Shown here in pieces: positions 27,601 to 38,690 of a stretch of 64,000 nt of DNA. The position numbers were made by a program, and so were the translations under genes. Position 1 is the stretch's first letter, and the number at the start of each line of letters is the position of its first letter. Below the pieces are notes generated by a model. That model worked only from the letters and a program-made list of their open reading frames with translations. It was not told where the DNA came from and did not search any database. Source of the stretch: Heterobasidion occidentale. Lineage: Eukaryota > Basidiomycota > Agaricomycetes > Russulales > Bondarzewiaceae. The DNA is taken from NCBI GenBank assembly GCA_039111635.1, contig JBCAQO010000005.1, forward strand, positions 1,116,001-1,180,000. Reading direction: 5' to 3'.

Positions 27601-30600
27601 AGGCTCAGCCCCTGGATGGTCGTATGTCCATGATAAAACCGTCCGATGAAGCGCCGTCACATCGGGTTTAAGGCGGAATGCGAGTTTCCTAGCATCTTGA
27701 ATTGCATTCGCCTTTCTGACCCGCTCCAATGCCGCATTTCTAGCGGTGGTGGGAGCATCCATCAATTTGATTTTGCGAGGTCCAGTAGGAAGCTTTTTGA
27801 CTTTGTGTGCGCGTTGCATGTCCCCTAGGTCTGTAATTCTACCTTCATTGTCGCTGCCTTCGTCGCCAGACTCTTCACCTGCAGATGAGGAGACAAGCTG
27901 ATTTCTCTTCTTCAGCCGAACGCTGGCTGCTAAGGAAAGCTGTGATTCTTTGAACTTGGGCATTGGGGGTGCCGGCGCGCCCATATTTGACATCTTCTGC
28001 TCATATTTCGTGGAAGTTGACTTGGTTGACTTGGAAAGTTGAGGGTGGGCAGAAGTAGAGCCAGTTCGAGACGTGCGGTCAGGCACTCGACTGCTTGATT
28101 TGTGCTTGAGCTCCTCGGTATGTCGAGCCTCTTTCTTTGGTGCCGGTGTATGGGATATGATCTCAATATCGCCTTCTTGGAACCACTCGAGAGCATCCTC
28201 TAATTTCGACAAGCGCGCGGAGTCCAGCCGAGATTGGGGAAGACCATTCCTAGGATTACGAGCTGCCTCGATATGTCTGGTAACTTTCGCGATAAGATCG
28301 GGGTCGGGAGCAGTATGAGTGTCCTTGAAACAACCGAGCAGCGAATGGAAGAGGGCAAAAGACTGATGTAACAGCTCTTCATCGGTAAGGCGAAGCCAGC
28401 GTGCCAACTCGCGAAGGACTTGCTGCATGTCATCCACCATCTTTCTGCCAATTCGAGAAAGCTTTCGCCTTGTCGTTGCAGACGATGATGTCGTGTCTGA
28501 GGCTTGGACAGCGGCAGTCTCAAACACTCTCCACTGCTCCAACATCTCCCGACCAAATATTAGAGCGTCTCTCATCCAGATAATCAGCTCCTCAGAATCA
28601 AAGTACAGAGACCATGCGGGAGTCCCCTTGAAAATCAGAGCTAGTGCCTGCGTCATGAGACTCCAAAATTCCGGCAAGTCCGGTCCCACTCGCTTCAACG
28701 TGGCATCCTCCTGTAACAAACCGTCCGAACTAGAGCAAAGAACCTCAATCACGTCAGTCAAACACTGGACCAAGGCCTTCGATAAGTTGCATGCTTCCGG
28801 AGCCATGGTCACGTATTCCACGAAGGTTCGGATGAAGTCGAAGATAGCGGAAAGTGAATGAGGGATGTGCTCTAGGAGGACGCGGAAACATTCAGATCGG
28901 ATATCGACGTCGAAAGCTTGCCCAATAAGTGTCTGAGCAGCCAGTTGGATATCGTTGTCAGGGCATAACATCAGGAATGTGACTGCCTTTGTCATCGACG
29001 GGCGGCGAATCAGCTCTTTGACAGCTGAAGATGGGTTGTGGTTGGTATAATTGGATACCATATCCAAAAACCCATCGCGGAATGTCACAATGCAAGCATT
29101 GACCCGAGCGATGGCCACCGACGCCTGAGAATACACCTTCTTTGCGGGGCTGAAGGCCTTTGATGAGAGCGCATCTAGATGCGCAGAGAGTGCGATGGAG
29201 GAAATGATCATCTCAACACCATCAGGATCATCGGCCTGGATATCATTATATACCTTCTTCCAGATTAATTTTGGAACTCTGGGCAGCAGCATAGTTGTCG
29301 GTTCTGTTGGTTTGGCGATGGCACGGCACAGATCAGTGATCGTCCTATTCACATCTTGAGCATCCCTTCGTAGGATACTTTGGACAAGTTTGCGACAAGC
29401 GATTCGCGCCTTGGCCCAATTGGGACCACGGTATGACTGCGCGAACGCAATCGCGACGAACCGGTCCGCGTGGATGTCCAGCACATTAAGCGTATCAGTG
29501 AGTTGGGCTGTGGCAGAAGTCTCCTCACACTTTCGAAGAATTGTTCGAAATAACTGGATCATAGTCAGTCATTATGTTAATACAATATAGGTCAACGAAC
29601 TTGCATTAACGGCCGCAATCATACTTGTTGAGCGTGATTCCTGGAAACGCTCATGCTGAAGTTCCTCGCAAAGGAAATCAACCATCTTGGTGAGAAGCCC
29701 TCCAAATATCGGGGAACTCCACACGCTCAGGATATACTCAGAGAACCAATGCAATGTCCATGGCAGGCCGTCTGCGTCGTGAATGCCTAGTATGTAGTCC
29801 GAGAATTGAGGATTATCCTTTATCGAATCAAATACCATGATAGAATAATCTGCTCCCTCTCCTTCCCATGTATTGCTGCCGAGATGTTTGAGGAAAAACA
29901 GCACACAGCGCAATACATCGAGGAATTCTGATGATCATTTAGCGCATTTGGGCAAGATACAGAATATAAGAACTGACGAGGGCCGACATCGTGTAGATGT
30001 CCCGCAGTGATGTGACGAACGTCTAGACCGGTATAAGCTCCTGCTATGAGGAACTCCTGCGGAAAATGACGCAGGGCGACGGGAAGCCAGACCAGAGTAT
30101 TGTTGGATCCTTTGAGAAAGGGAAGGTGCTTGCGCCAAGGGCCAGATCGCGGTATAACGTTCTAGAACCTGAGTGTCCGTTCGGGGTAAGGTACCCTGTA
30201 GTACCTAGAGCCGACGCCACAGTCTCAAATGCAGTGATATAGAGGGGTAAAGATTTGTTTGTTGAGATCTCTATGGCTTTATGGTGGTAGGATATCTGCG
30301 AACTAGCCCACGCACGAAGAACTGAGTCCTCATACATGACAAGATAGAAGAGGCCGGGAGGCGGAGCTCCTTCAGGCCAATCAGCGAATGGTTTCGAAGG
30401 AACGTGAGACCGAGTTTTGGAGATGATTCGTTCGTCGCCCACGATGTGCAAATTAGAAACCCAGTGATAAAAAGTCGCTGACATAGCAGTCGAAGAGGTA
30501 GCGAGTGGCGAAGGCCCTGGACCAGACTGAAACGCATCAAACACGATTCCTAGCTCCCATTCGTTAAAGCTGCTGAAAAACGACGCAATTGTATCATCCG

Positions 30601-31006
30601 GAAATGCGGAAAGATATCTGACGACAAAATGTTAAGTCGTAAACGAAGAAGTATCCACCACACACACTCACGTCTGCTGGCAGTTCAATTTTGCTTCTGT
30701 AAACCCTGGGCGCACGCATGACAAGACTGTAAGATTGAGTGGAGACGGATCTTCCATTCCAACTCGACCATTGTCGTAAGCAAAGAGCCGCAGCAAAAAC
30801 GTAGCAGCCTTCAAAGTAAGCTGAGAAGCACGGTCGCAAAACCAGTGATACAAGCCATCGGAGCCAGTCCGACGATCCATGAGAAATTGAAGAATAGGAG
30901 GCAAGAAAGTATCGACATCACCGCCTGAATCCACGGGCTCGTCACGAAACCGGGTGAGAATTGCATCCAATTGCTGCGGGTCATTGAATGAGACCTCGAC
31001 AGACAT
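24690..31006 (-). CDS. SEN1: SEN1-type RNA/DNA helicase (senataxin), four frame breaks
   Basis: Sen1 is a superfamily-1B helicase that ends non-coding RNA transcription and resolves R-loops. The N-terminal half (about 1,300 residues) is the helical SEN1_N domain: MSVEVSFNDPQQLDAIL, then YHWFCDRASQLTLKAATFLL, TYLSAFPDDTIASF, LQYRGPNWAKARI-type repeats. The helicase starts at NVNEPQAVAIASAMR. Motifs: GPPGTGKTSTICG, LLCAPSNAAIDELANR, IIIDEAAQAIE, GDPQQLPPTV, IQYRMHPDISQLPS, VDGFQGQEKDIIILS, MNVALTRARASLFILG. The C terminus is basic, ending QKQGPNLFIPKK. A coiled coil (RQKKQEELKSLRD) sits between motifs I and II. One base is missing near 30075, 26764, 25209 and 24987. One intron (29554-29604) is GC-AG. 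Divergent from translin, with 257 bases between starts. Confidence 0.93.
29554..29604 (-). other. GC-AG intron in SEN1
   Basis: The exon ends GCC GTT AAT, the intron starts GCAAGT and ends ATCCAG, and the next exon reads TTA TTT CGA. The spliced protein reads IAAVNLFRTILRK. No GT donor nearby keeps the frame. The donor is a perfect GCAAGT consensus. Confidence 0.75.
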
Positions 31007-31263
31007 ACGTAGCCAAAGGCCGACCTTAGGGTCAAGTAGTGAGCGTTTATACGCGTATTTCGTAGAAAGCACTCTACTTATGGCGGTCGACGGATGGTTG
31101 TGAGGATCGTAAACGGGGCAGGGGATCGTAGGCGCTGTGGCACAACCTAACGAGTCGCGTCGAACCTTTGATCATTTGAGCCACCGCCTACCGCCGTATG
31201 ATTATAACGCGAGAGCACGTGAGCCAAATCACACTCATTGACTCCTTTGCAGCCAGGACCTCC
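31007..31263. promoter_or_regulatory. Divergent promoter, SEN1 / translin
   Basis: 257 bases between the start codons of two nucleic-acid metabolism genes. No TATA box is clear. Confidence 0.5.
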
Positions 31264-32254
31264 ATGGACCCACAAGATCTGGATATCATCAATTCGTTGC
31301 TTGAAAGTGATGTGTTACTCAGGGAAGTGAGTGAAGCATCAATTTCACTCGCGAATTTTTCAATCTTCCTATCGCCTCGCTCAGAAAATCAAGGAGCAAG
31401 TAACCGAGTTCGACAAAAAAATGCGAACTGTTGTTGGTATGCTAAACAAAATTCACTCCACACATTCGGCGGATCGTAGGCCTTCTATCTTGTTTTTGAT
31501 ATCTGACGTAACTCAAAATAGACACCAGTTCCTGCTCTATTGGATTCTGTGCGTCCGGTGCTCCAGAGTTGTCAGGAAACCAACAGTGCATTAGCCAATT
31601 TGATACCAGCAAACCAGTTTTGGCGATGGAAGGACATGTGGACGAACTCCCTACGGACTGCAGTCTTCGCTGCGGCCCTTATAGAGTATCTATCTCATGG
31701 AGTCCTCCTACCATTGGCGGACGTCAACGAACAGTTGAGCAGTGAGTGATCCCATGCATCCTGTATCGATAGGTATCGATCGTGCTAACAACGCTGCCAG
31801 TCAAAGAAGAATGGAAAGACAGGTTTGCACTGAGTGTCGAGGACTATCTTCATGGTTTAATCACAATGGTGAACGAACTGGTATGTTCGGGTCAATGTCT
31901 CCTCAGCCAACCATCTCACTTGACGAGGACGTCAACAGTCTCGTCTGGCCGTGAACGCTGTTACCCTCGGCGACTTCGAAGCTCCTATCAGAATATCACT
32001 CTTTGTTAAAGATGTATTCTCTGGGTTCTCCATGGTACGCCCTCTCGCATATCATCCGTACCGGGTTATGTATCCGCCCTTGATAGCTCAACCTCAAAAA
32101 TGATCTACTGCGTCGCCGGTACGATAGCTTAAAGTATGACATCAAGAAAATAGAAGAAGGTGAAGAATTATTTTCTTGATCTCACGATAGATTCTCATCC
32201 CGTACGTCAGTTGTGTATGACGTTTCTCTGAGAAAATTAGCATCGACGGCTTGA
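31264..32254 (+). CDS. Translin
   Basis: Translin binds RNA and single-stranded DNA and, with Trax, forms the C3PO RNase that removes cleaved small-RNA passenger strands and tRNA fragments. The protein starts MDPQDLDIINSLLESD, then KIKEQVTEFDKKMRTVVGML, LPALLDSVRPVLQSCQE, ANQFWRWKDMWTNSLR, EEWKDRFALSVEDYLHGLIT, VNELSRLAVNAVTLGDF, ISLFVKDVFSGFSMLNLKN, and RYDSLKYDIKKIEEVVYDVS, with TGA at 32252-32254. Six introns, all in frame. The second intron uses an AG ten bases downstream of the first possible acceptor, which restores DLPALLDS. Length (about 225 residues) is normal. Its partner Trax is not in the window. Confidence 0.95.
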
Positions 32255-32383
32255 AGCATCACACGTAGACTGTAGCATTTCGATTAATCGACCTTTCATG
32301 TTGTAGTAGCTAGATCAGAAGCTCTGCTTCTTGAAATGTATGAAGCTAGTGTGAATGCGACAGGGTGCGACTGTTTGACCATA

Positions 32384-32919
32384 TTACTGGTGCCGACGCG
32401 AACGTATCCTTTTTCCATTCTGTACGGCCGGTCCCCACCTGTGCAGGACGTCAGGGATTCACTATAACCTACGAGAAGACAAACACACCCTCTAGTTCTC
32501 TTCTTCTTACTAACCTCGTAGGCAAAATCAGATGGGTCTTTGCCAAGACGATATTTCTCCATTGCCCACAGGATATACCTAAGGAGCCCGTCGTGAGTCA
32601 ACTTCACGACCCATATACGTGGTAACACACCTTCGGTCCTGAACGGACAGACCAGCCTTTTTGAGGTCGTGGCCGTTGGTTCTCCATAGCTGATCCCAAG
32701 CCTCGTACGATACTTTGGTCTCGGAGGAGCGGCCAATTGCCTTTAGAAATGCCTCGGCACTGGTAATAGACCCTAGATCGAGTTGAGTGAAATGGAACGT
32801 CTAGCATTCATAGACTTACCTCTTGAGGGGGGCACTGGCCGATCTAACGCCTTATTCTGAAAATGCCGTGAAAAGGAAGGAAGAGATCTACGAAAGCTGG
32901 CAGCAAGTGAGAAGGACAT
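32384..32919 (-). CDS. FYV4: Mitochondrial small ribosomal subunit protein mS41 (IGR motif)
   Basis: Three exons. The start MSFSLAASFRRSLPSFSRHF is a Ser/Arg-rich amphipathic presequence, typical of matrix import. The IGR motif follows: SAEAFLKAIGRSSETKVSYE then AWDQLWRTNGHDLKKAGLSV. After a second intron comes RYILWAMEKYRLGKDPSDFA, then RTRG, a third intron, and the basic end WGPAVQNGKRIRSRRHQ. All joins keep the frame, and total length (about 130 residues) fits the family. mS41 (yeast Fyv4) sits in the mitochondrial ribosome small subunit. Convergent with translin. Confidence 0.88.
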
Positions 32920-33218
32920 GGGGGAGGATGTGCAGACTCGGCTAAGATAGGCTACACAGACAACATCGCATAATAATCCCACGGGTACGGCTTGTCAGCG
33001 ACTGGGTATGAGCCTGTTCCAACGTACGTCTGAGGTCTTATCATGTCTCATCCGAGAGTATTGCTGGAAACTTTTCTTCGAGACCATGGTGTAAGATATT
33101 GAGTAGCCCAAGATATAGGCCACGTAACGACAGTGGAAGAACTAAGTCATGTTGATCGTGGCGGTAACATGATAGGTATAGAATGCTGGGTTCTATATAA
33201 CGCAATATCACCTTCCCC

Positions 33219-35719
33219 TCATGAGCCCTGGAGTTCAACGTCTGCATTTTCACGGATGGGCGAGACCCTAAACTTGTGCGAGGTAGAGTATTTCCTGGGG
33301 TTCGGTTGGTGAAATATTTCGTCGATTTCTTCCAAGGTCAGTCCTTTCGTTTCAACGAATGTGAAATAGATCACAAAGAATTCGAACGCATCCCACACCA
33401 GAAAGATGACGTAGACTAATATTGCAACAGTCAGTGTATTGCGTTACAAAATACAAGTCAAATGCCCACCTTTCCAATTGATCTTGTCGAGCGCAATTGG
33501 AAGGCTGTTCAGAAAAGTCAGAAAGACTCAAAAGTGCATATGATAGTAAATAGGCTTACGCGAACGTGTTGATACAAGAGGCTGCTTGAGTTACGATATT
33601 CTGGAATGCCAGACCTTTGGCTCGAGCTTCGTAACTCAAGACTTCTGTACCGTACAGCGCTTGCCTAAGATACCGTCGGTTAAGAGAATTTCATCCGCCG
33701 AGCGCAGAGATCTTACATTGGTGTCCATCCAAAGCTGAAGATGACCATGAAGAGGTATATGAATGAGATACCTGCATTGGAACGGGCGGCGCTTCCGGTG
33801 CTACTCAGAAGACCCGTGACAATAGACAGTGTCACTACCAGTAGTCCAGTTGATATGAGCAGAAGTTTTCGTCTGCCAATGTGATCGACGGAGGCAGAAC
33901 CCTAAGAGGTTGCGACAAAGCTTTTGTGATCAATTATTGGCACATTCCAGCTCCAATAAGACTTACAGCGAGAGCACCAAGGAATGAAGTGACAGAGTTG
34001 ACGAAGTTAAGCGTGAGTCGCTTGTTTTGAGATGTGATGCCAGCATTCCCGAGCAACACGGGGAGGAAATAGGTGATGAGACCATTTCCGGACAGCTGGC
34101 CGAATGCGCCCATAAGAATGACCATCCATGCTCGGTAACGATCCGCTCGAGTGCGGAAGAGAGGTCTGAAATCCCACCACCGCTCTAAAAGACTGATAAA
34201 GCATAATTTATAGAACAGAAACGCAGAAACGTACTGTCACTTCCACCGATCGTGATTTTCTCGTCAATCTCGGCCATCTCCAGGTCAATCAGAGGGGAAT
34301 GGGGATCACCTGTGCTTGAGTGCAACTTGGCTAGAATACCCCGAGCTTGATCAGCCTTCCCCACTGAGTAGAGCCACCTAGGTCTGCATGATACCAGAGT
34401 TAACAGAACCGAACCAACGATATGGTGGCACATACGATTCAGGACAAAGGAACACGAAAATTATGTTCAGGCCGGCTGGAACAATCTATTCAGAATGAGC
34501 ATCAATATCATCAGCAATTAGCGGGTGAGAGAGACGATCAGACCTGAATGAACAGGGGAAGGCGCCACGACCAGTCGGAAGAAAATTTTCCTGTGGAAAC
34601 CATCATTCCGGTAGCAGTCATTTGCCCCACATAATAGCTGCCAAAGAGCACATTTGAGGGGATTTTATACTGAGGACACATGAACGTGACTTACAAGGAA
34701 TTGAGAATGCCAAGGAACAATCCCCTCGATTGAGGAGGCGTAAGTTCAGCAAGGTAGGATTTGGCGGATGCTCCGGCGAGGGCAGACCCAAGACCTAGTG
34801 GGAAGATATTGTAGCACGATGGATAACAATAGTTTGATATACGAACCGGTCAAAAAACGTCCGCCAATAAAAGTACTGCGATTCTTAGCGGTTGCAGTGA
34901 CAGCGGCACCAATACTTGAGGATTTTCAGAAGTCAACAGTGTTCCAAAAAGGATATAAATATACGAACACTAGGATAGAATTTCCTGTAAACATAGAAAC
35001 CCGCCGCCCGAATCGATCAGGCAAATACGCTTTGAAAAATCTGATTTCAGAGACTGTTTTCTGAGCTAAAACACAGAAGCTCACATGCAGGAAGAGCACC
35101 ACTGTTTCGTAGGAGTATGAGAACCGAAAGTGAGCCAGGGATCCTTACGCGGATAAACAGTTACGTACACAAGTGATCCACTGCCCTTGGGAGTCAATAA
35201 AGCTCAGACTGCAAAAATCACTGATGACAACGTACATAGTGAAAATTCCAAAGACGATGCTAGATAATTTTCGTGAATTAGTCAAACCAGAGCCCTATCA
35301 AATCGCGACGCACCTTGTTTTAGCGCCAGCACTGCTCATTCCGAAATAGTGCAGGTATTGCGTCATGGAATTGATCCCACCCATTACCTGAATGGTCGTT
35401 GAATTGATTGAAGCTGTGACGATACTGAGAGACCAACAGACCGTTCCGTCGAACCCACTATCCCCAGAGCAGCAACAAGCACACAGCACGATCAGGTATA
35501 GCTGAATGTAATATGTAGTGCGTGCGCAGAGTTGACGATGCATATACATACTTGGAAAGCGCGTCGGGACCCAGGCTTTACACCAGGATCAACAGCGAGC
35601 GCTGATGTTAAGGCAGCTTGTCTCTCTTCAGGTGTCATGATCGTTTTCTCCAAATGTTGAACCCCGGCGTGAGGCTTGATATCTTCCGACGTTCCATGCT
35701 GTTTAGTTGACCTATTCAT
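33219..35719 (-). CDS. MFS sugar transporter (sugar porter family)
   Basis: A 12-helix plasma-membrane sugar permease. N-terminal cytosolic segment [19 protein letters not shown], then helix 1 [20 protein letters not shown]. Hallmarks: [27 protein letters not shown] (loop 2-3 D-R-F-G-R-R), [65 protein letters not shown], and [14 protein letters not shown] near the end. The last residues are ADVELQGS. About 13 introns, all in frame. One exon is only 12 bases (35169-35180). The intron before it is 55 bases and the one after it 128 bases. The substrate cannot be told from sequence; relatives in basidiomycetes include lactose/galactoside-permease-like proteins. Confidence 0.92.
35169..35180 (-). 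other. 12-base microexon in the MFS transporter gene
   Basis: Exon TGGATCACTTGT is flanked by an AG acceptor (GGGCAG) and a strong donor (GTACGT). The preceding exon ends ACT AT, and the next begins A TTT TTC. The joined codons read T-I-G-S-L-V-F-F, exactly the family pattern before the helix 2/loop 2-3 region (F.IG.L..FF...LPDRFGRR). Skipping it would also keep the frame (12 bases). Confidence 0.75.
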
Positions 35720-36905
35720 GTCGTCTCAGGAGGAAGGTGGTCAGGCGAAGAGAAGCTCGCGGACTTGATAGGAACACATTCTTATAGCCCGGGCTTTTAT
35801 CCCTGGACACGATGGAGTGAAGAATTTGAAATAAGATTGCATATGCCAGGTAGTGGAGGGAAATGCTTCACCGAACACGCTTCCCGCCGGGCCTGGTCGC
35901 CCTAAGGCACTGGCAGAAGGAGAAAATATATTACTTTCGCAAGGCTCCCGAAGGTCAGGTGGTAGCTGGCCAAGGAGCGCTAATGATCCAAAATCATTCT
36001 CGTGGTGAGAAGCGTGATCAGCTGCCTCATGGCAAGACAGAAGATGAACCCGCGACGAAAATCCGACAATTCAGCGTCTTTATAGTATCGCAATCGAATT
36101 TGACCGTTCCGTGAAACATCTGTTGATGTCAACTCCTTTTCTTGGTGGCAATCGTCCCGAATTTCTAAAGCACAAAATATCTCCTGCGCCACTGCGTCTC
36201 ATTATAGGAAAGAACCGTGTAGCGCTACTTTCCGCAGAGGCACGAAAAGGAACAGCTCACCTCAACGAGGACGTTATCAGGCTGACAGCCGGATTGTTAC
36301 TTCCACGGGGCTACAACTGAGTTCGATGAGAATAATGATTAACATAACCGCGTGGGCGTCCGCGGCCCGAACCCGATATATGCTCTTGTACGAGGGTCGA
36401 AAGATGACTCCGTAAACAGAGAAGACGTGTACGCAGTAGTAATGAAGGCTGTTGCAAACAGTCTGTCTGTGAAGAACGTTGGGTCCGTTGCGCCTTCTGC
36501 TCGCAGGTTGAAAACCAACCTATGAAAATGTAAGTCGGGGAATCGACCAACCACGAGCGAGGGGAGTAGAGGTCTTCCGATGCTTTAATGAAAGCGTGTT
36601 TTCTGACGAATTGTGCTCGAAGCCATTGACAGCATCAAGAGACCAAGTCCCAGGCACCAGACCTGGATTTCATCCATAATTATGTCCTACTGCGGGCATA
36701 TGACCGAGTCTACAAGAAGTTTACTTTTGAGCCACAGATGAAATATCATACTGGTCGAAATCAATGCGGACGGTAGTCACCGCCTCGAAAAAAGGCATCC
36801 TAAGGTCCGTCGCAGAAATTAGCCATGTTAGGCAACCTAAACGAGGTCTGCGTGAGCAGTGACAGGTACTCAAAAGATAAGGAACCATTTATCACTTAGG
36901 CTTGT
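35720..36905. other. Intergenic upstream of MFS transporter
   Basis: About 1.2 kb. It holds the MFS promoter and the BUD22 3' end. Several small frames on both strands (for example 36339-36554 minus) lack domains and splice partners. I see nothing else. Confidence 0.45.
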
Positions 36906-38523
36906 TTAATCAAACTTGATGCGTTTGCCCTGCGAAGGAAGGATGACTCCGCTGTCTTTCTGTTTCATTTTTTTCTTCGCCTCCCAGGATGGATGTAGCG
37001 GACGCTCCTCTTGAGCGGCTTGCCTTGGCTTGAAACTGTGTCTCCCAGGTGCAGCTCCAAATGTTACTCCAGGTTTCTCTCCTTGGGTAGAGGTAAGACC
37101 ACTGGTTCGCGGATGTCTGGGAGGTGCTGCATTGAGAGGCTCCAGGTGCCGGGATGAAGGGACTGGATTATTGCGTGTGTTGCTTCCGTTGTATCTCGTC
37201 GATGACTGATGTACATTGCTGCGAGACGATGACTCCGCGCATCGTGCTTTAAATGCTTTGCATTCCTCCCGTACTTCTTCTCCCAGATTCTGTGGAAAGT
37301 GTGATATTTCGGGAAACAATCATGATAAGAGGGACTTACGCTCGTCGAGCTCTCTGGCCCCTCCGATTTTTGCGCTCATGATCGACTTGCTTCGATTCAT
37401 GATCACTCCAATCGGAGTCGTCGGAGTCACCACGTGTGAAGCCGACCGACAAAGAAGGAAGGAATGTAGATTCTGCACCACTCATCTTCGGATTGGGCTT
37501 GGTACTGGCAGAAGAAGAGGCTTTGGGAGTACGCTCGGTTGATTGGCGGGCTCCACGGGTTGAAGACATGCCTGGAACGTCCTTTCTTGGTGGGGACATC
37601 CCGACCTCTTGCACAGTAGAGCCGTCCACGCTATCTGCCTTGTCAGTCGAATTCTCGTCGTCGATCGTCCCAGATTCCCATCCATCGTCTGCTTGGGCAT
37701 CATCATCACCGTCGCTGTCTCTTCCTGACCCGAGGTGACTTCTTCTTGTACAGGCTCGACAGCGTCGCTAGCCCGACTCCTTCGATCTTTCATAAGAGGC
37801 GCGGGAGCAGATTGGTCGACATTGATGACGAGGTCGGGTCGTATAATAGATCGCAATGCTAAGATTACAGAGTTGACCTCAGAGGAAAGCGCTCTAGAAC
37901 TGAGCAACCGAGCATCGAGTTTGGGGTCATGGGTGACATTCTCGTTCAAAGGTTCCAGAGGGAGTTCTGTCAAAATAGCAGATGCAATGGCCTCATTTTG
38001 GGATAGTATTTTGTCCCTTCTTAGCTTTCCTCTGATAGCTTTGTTTCCTATTCGTTCATGGTCGATATTCTGATGGGGCATGGTCACTTCTATGAATTCG
38101 TTATATTGGCAATTGCGCACCTTGAGTACTTTCATTGAGACTCGACCTCCTCGATCTCCCTCGAATTGGTTTCAGAGTCTTTCCTGTTCTCGTGAAGGGT
38201 TGGCGACAAGTCATGCGAGACGGGATGGTGAACCAAGGCCAACCTGAGTGTCTTCAGCCTTTGACCAACTTTTGCGTCTCGAAGGCCTTGGCTTTCTTTG
38301 CTGACTTCTTAATCTCTTTAATGCTATGATGCTACTCCGATAAGCATGACGTCCAGATCCATAATAGCGAGGACATACTAGCTTCCTAGACACTCTGTTG
38401 GTCAAGTCTTCCTACGAAGGCTCAGGTATGTCGCCTTCATCTGACAGATCATACCACACGCACCTCATCCTCAGGCGCAGACCGCTTTCGCTTGGTGCCA
38501 CGTTTTGCGTTTCCCTCAGACAT
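36906..38523 (-). CDS. BUD22: Bud22/SRFBP1-family ribosome biogenesis protein, four frame breaks
   Basis: Bud22 is a nucleolar factor of the 90S/SSU processome needed for 18S rRNA maturation. The start is MSEGNAKRGTKRKRS, then IKEIKKSAKKAKAFETQKL, then KNIDHERIGNKAI, DKILSQNEAIASAILTELP. A long acidic middle (DDDAQADDGWES) leads to NRRGQRARRAIWEKKYGRNA and the highly conserved end RPLHPSWEAKKKMKQKDSG, then PSQGKRIKFD. One base is missing near 38260, 38133, 37720 and 37238. In each case the protein is normal on both sides. Divergent from tubulin cofactor D, with 167 bases between starts. Confidence 0.88.
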
Positions 38524-38690
38524 CCAGGTAAACTTGTAGAGAATAAGACGAGAATAAGGGATCAAGTTGAGGAGCAGGGTTGAGTCTGTTTACGTCCTCA
38601 TCCCAATCAGGAAATATGGCTCGCTCGATTGGTCGCTGCCGCGACTCGACTACCACCACCGGTTCCTTTCCCTTGCTTGTCCATGTAACT
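38524..38690. promoter_or_regulatory. Short divergent promoter, BUD22 / tubulin cofactor D
   Basis: Only 167 bases separate the two start codons, so both transcripts must start within this interval or within the neighbouring gene. No TATA box is evident. Confidence 0.5.

Noticed and set aside
35041..35235. One large intron in the MFS gene without a microexon
   Set aside because: Direct joining loses four conserved residues before the FF...LPDRFGRR motif, and strong splice signals flank the 12-base exon.
36311..36554. Minus-strand frame of about 72-80 codons upstream of the MFS gene
   Set aside because: No domain, two competing frames of equal length, no splice partner.
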